Shown piece after piece: positions 62,861-64,000 of a DNA stretch of 64,000 bases. The DNA comes from Elusimicrobia bacterium GWA2_56_46. GTDB taxonomy: Bacteria > Elusimicrobiota > Elusimicrobia > Elusimicrobiales > UBA9959. The DNA lies in NCBI GenBank assembly GCA_001799575.1, contig MGTT01000015.1, positions 175,403-239,402 of the forward strand, given 5' to 3'. Both the position numbers and the translations under genes were made by a program. The number at the start of each line of letters is the position of its first letter. Position 1 is the stretch's first letter. The notes beneath the pieces are model-generated. The model saw nothing but the letters and a program-made list of their open reading frames with translations. It searched no databases and was not told the origin of the DNA.

Positions 62861-62895
62861 TAAGCCCAAAAGGTGCCTGGCACCTTTTGGGCTTA
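62861..62895. repeat. perfect REP-like palindrome between convergent genes
   Basis: TAAGCCCAAAAGGTGCC, T, and its exact complement: 17-bp arms around one base. Shares the AAAAGGTGCC core with 5313-5333. Likely acts as a two-way terminator for the S1 and downstream minus-strand genes. Confidence 0.8.
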
Positions 62896-62915
62896 TCCTT
62901 TTTAAAATTTTAAGA

Positions 62916-63839
62916 TTAATCGTCCGTGGTGAGGCCGTTGAAGAAGCCGCGGTTCAGCACGGTCTCTCCGGTCGTCCCCAGATCCGCAACAGGTATGATA
63001 TGTGTCCAGAATTCAGGGCTTAACATCGTGCCCGTGGTGAGCATCTTCTGATCGGTGGAATAGATAACGTCACAGTCCCGCTTGTAGGGCATTTCCGGGC
63101 AGCCGAACTTGCTGAATACGGCGTAACGGTAGTCAAAGCCGCCCTGGCCGGCTTCGAGCCGGCCCTGCGATGAAAAATATTTGAAACCGACAACCTCGGG
63201 GCCGTATTTCGGCAGGATCTTGCCGGTCTTGCCGATATAGGCGATAAAGGTCACGGCGTGTCCGGTGCGGTTGGTGCGGTTTATATTGACAAAATCGCCC
63301 GGACGGAGGTTGTCGAACGGCACGCGCTCGCCCATGCCGAAGTTGATCAGCGCGTCGGCGGTGCCGTAGGCGTTGAACTTGGGGTTGACCCAGATGTGGC
63401 CTTTCAGGTCGGTGACGCTTAAGCCTTCGAAACTTCTTTTCGGGAGATAGGCGTAGACGGAGTAATCGCCGGTTTCCCGGGCGTAGATCTCGTAGGCGGT
63501 GAGCAGGATCTCCATCTGGGCGGCCACGCACATGGTGAGCGGCGCGCGGCGGGCCTTAATGACGCCGGAAGTGTGGTACTCGATGTCGTGCGTCAATATG
63601 GAATTGATATCGTAGCCGAGCAGGCCGTATCTGGCGTAGAGGTTGTCTATGGCTTTCAGGATGTAAGCGTTGAAATATTTTTTTTCTGGCTTAGGAGTCT
63701 TATGCGGAGCCGCGGCCGGGAGCGCGCTGGAAAGCTCTCCAAGCGAGCTCAGTGTGACGGAATCAAGGGTGAAACGCGATCCGGCCGCGCCGGCGTTCGT
63801 GGAGAAAAAAAAGAGCAGAGGGGCGATAAGTTTAAGCAT
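62916..63839 (-). CDS. secreted Cys/His hydrolase-like protein (CHAP or NlpC-P60-like), 307 aa
   Basis: Signal peptide about 1-19. C104 in PLTMCVAAQMEILLTAYEIY opens a helix, and H194 lies in LRPGDFVNINRTNRTGHAVTFIAYIG, the Cys-helix then His-strand layout of papain-like wall amidases (CHAP/NlpC). The fit is by eye and the third catalytic residue is uncertain. A cell-wall peptidase is likely, a different amidase possible. Single gene; the region upstream (63840-63975) has no clear promoter. Confidence 0.65.
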   Translation of the reverse strand: MLKLIAPLLFFFSTNAGAAGSRFTLDSVTLSSLGELSSALPAAAPHKTPKPEKKYFNAYILKAIDNLYARYGLLGYDINSILTHDIEYHTSGVIKARRAPLTMCVAAQMEILLTAYEIYARETGDYSVYAYLPKRSFEGLSVTDLKGHIWVNPKFNAYGTADALINFGMGERVPFDNLRPGDFVNINRTNRTGHAVTFIAYIGKTGKILPKYGPEVVGFKYFSSQGRLEAGQGGFDYRYAVFSKFGCPEMPYKRDCDVIYSTDQKMLTTGTMLSPEFWTHIIPVADLGTTGETVLNRGFFNGLTTDD

Positions 63840-63975
63840 GGATTATCCTTGGCCGCGTGTCTCCCAGATTATACAACTTATAACGGCAAAAGAAGCCGGC
63901 CTCTTTTTTGCATGTAGAAATTTTTTTAAAATGTCCTGTTTGCGGCAAATAGAAATGTCCGGTTAAATGCTAAAA

Positions 63976-63999
63976 CCTCCTTTTCCTTTTAAAAGGAGG
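63976..63999 (-). terminator. terminator for a minus-strand gene beyond the window
   Basis: On the minus strand CCTCCTTTT-AAAAGG-AAAAGGAGG is followed by TTTTAGC. It probably ends a gene to the right of the window. Confidence 0.45.
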
Positions 64000-64000
64000 C

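Overview
The window is 64 kb of GC-rich (roughly 58-60% by eye), densely coding bacterial DNA. It carries no rRNA, prophage or CRISPR array. The lineage looks like a diderm, pilus-bearing bacterium: it has a type IV pilus alignment/secretin operon (pilMNOPQ), an Omp85-like barrel protein, an ADP-heptose-type epimerase, two O-antigen-ligase-like proteins and a GatCAB amidotransferase. Together with a SWIB-domain mini-protein and many degenerate intergenic repeats, this would fit Elusimicrobiota or a neighbouring candidate phylum, but no gene here proves that.

Layout. 0-7 kb: a ferredoxin-like protein, a repeat-filled gap with tRNA-Cys, an aminotransferase, ATP-type PEP carboxykinase, SWIB protein, and a triple-receiver diguanylate cyclase (minus strand). 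7-15.4 kb: a complete F-type ATP synthase operon (atpZ, atpI, B, E, F, H, A, G, D, C), interrupted between atpA and atpG by an hldD-like epimerase and with repeats in four of its gaps. 15.4-28.5 kb: a quinone methyltransferase, pilMNOPQ, two Wzy/ligase-TPR proteins, a cardiolipin-synthase-like phospholipase D and two secreted proteins of unknown function. 28.7-35.7 kb (minus): an intein-split PcrA/UvrD helicase followed by gatC, gatA, a Nudix hydrolase and gatB. 36-42.9 kb: a purple-acid-phosphatase-like enzyme, ychF, an HtrA protease, tRNA-Glu and tRNA-Thr, then a Fic protein and an Omp85-like protein bracketed by three copies of a 57-bp palindrome. 42.9-46.1 kb: a probable RiPP locus, with a 141-residue precursor whose eight cysteines all lie in its last 35 residues, a radical SAM/SPASM maturase with a PqqD-like N-terminus, and a divergent cysteine-peptidase-like gene. 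46-48 kb: a receiver protein, a PfpI/DJ-1 protein and a cytochrome b5/YHS protein. 48-54.6 kb (minus): a complete shikimate pathway from DAHP synthase to chorismate synthase, plus chorismate mutase, in one overlapping operon. 54.7-63.8 kb: prfB, a secreted orphan, tatD, metH, a thioesterase, a four-S1-domain protein and a secreted Cys/His hydrolase.

How the genes work together. Energy (ATP synthase, quinone methylation), gluconeogenesis (PEPCK), aromatic amino acid precursors (aro operon), methionine synthesis (metH) and translation (GatCAB, prfB, S1, ychF) form a core genome backbone. The novel-looking parts are the RiPP locus, the PcrA intein with a GIY-YIG-like insert, and several repeat systems: hairpin elements whose internal stems differ between copies but stay self-complementary; degenerate tandem repeats arranged as inverted arms, some of them translated inside metH, the ferredoxin gene and a ligase gene; and REP-like palindromes. 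All functions are read from sequence motifs by eye; no database search was run.
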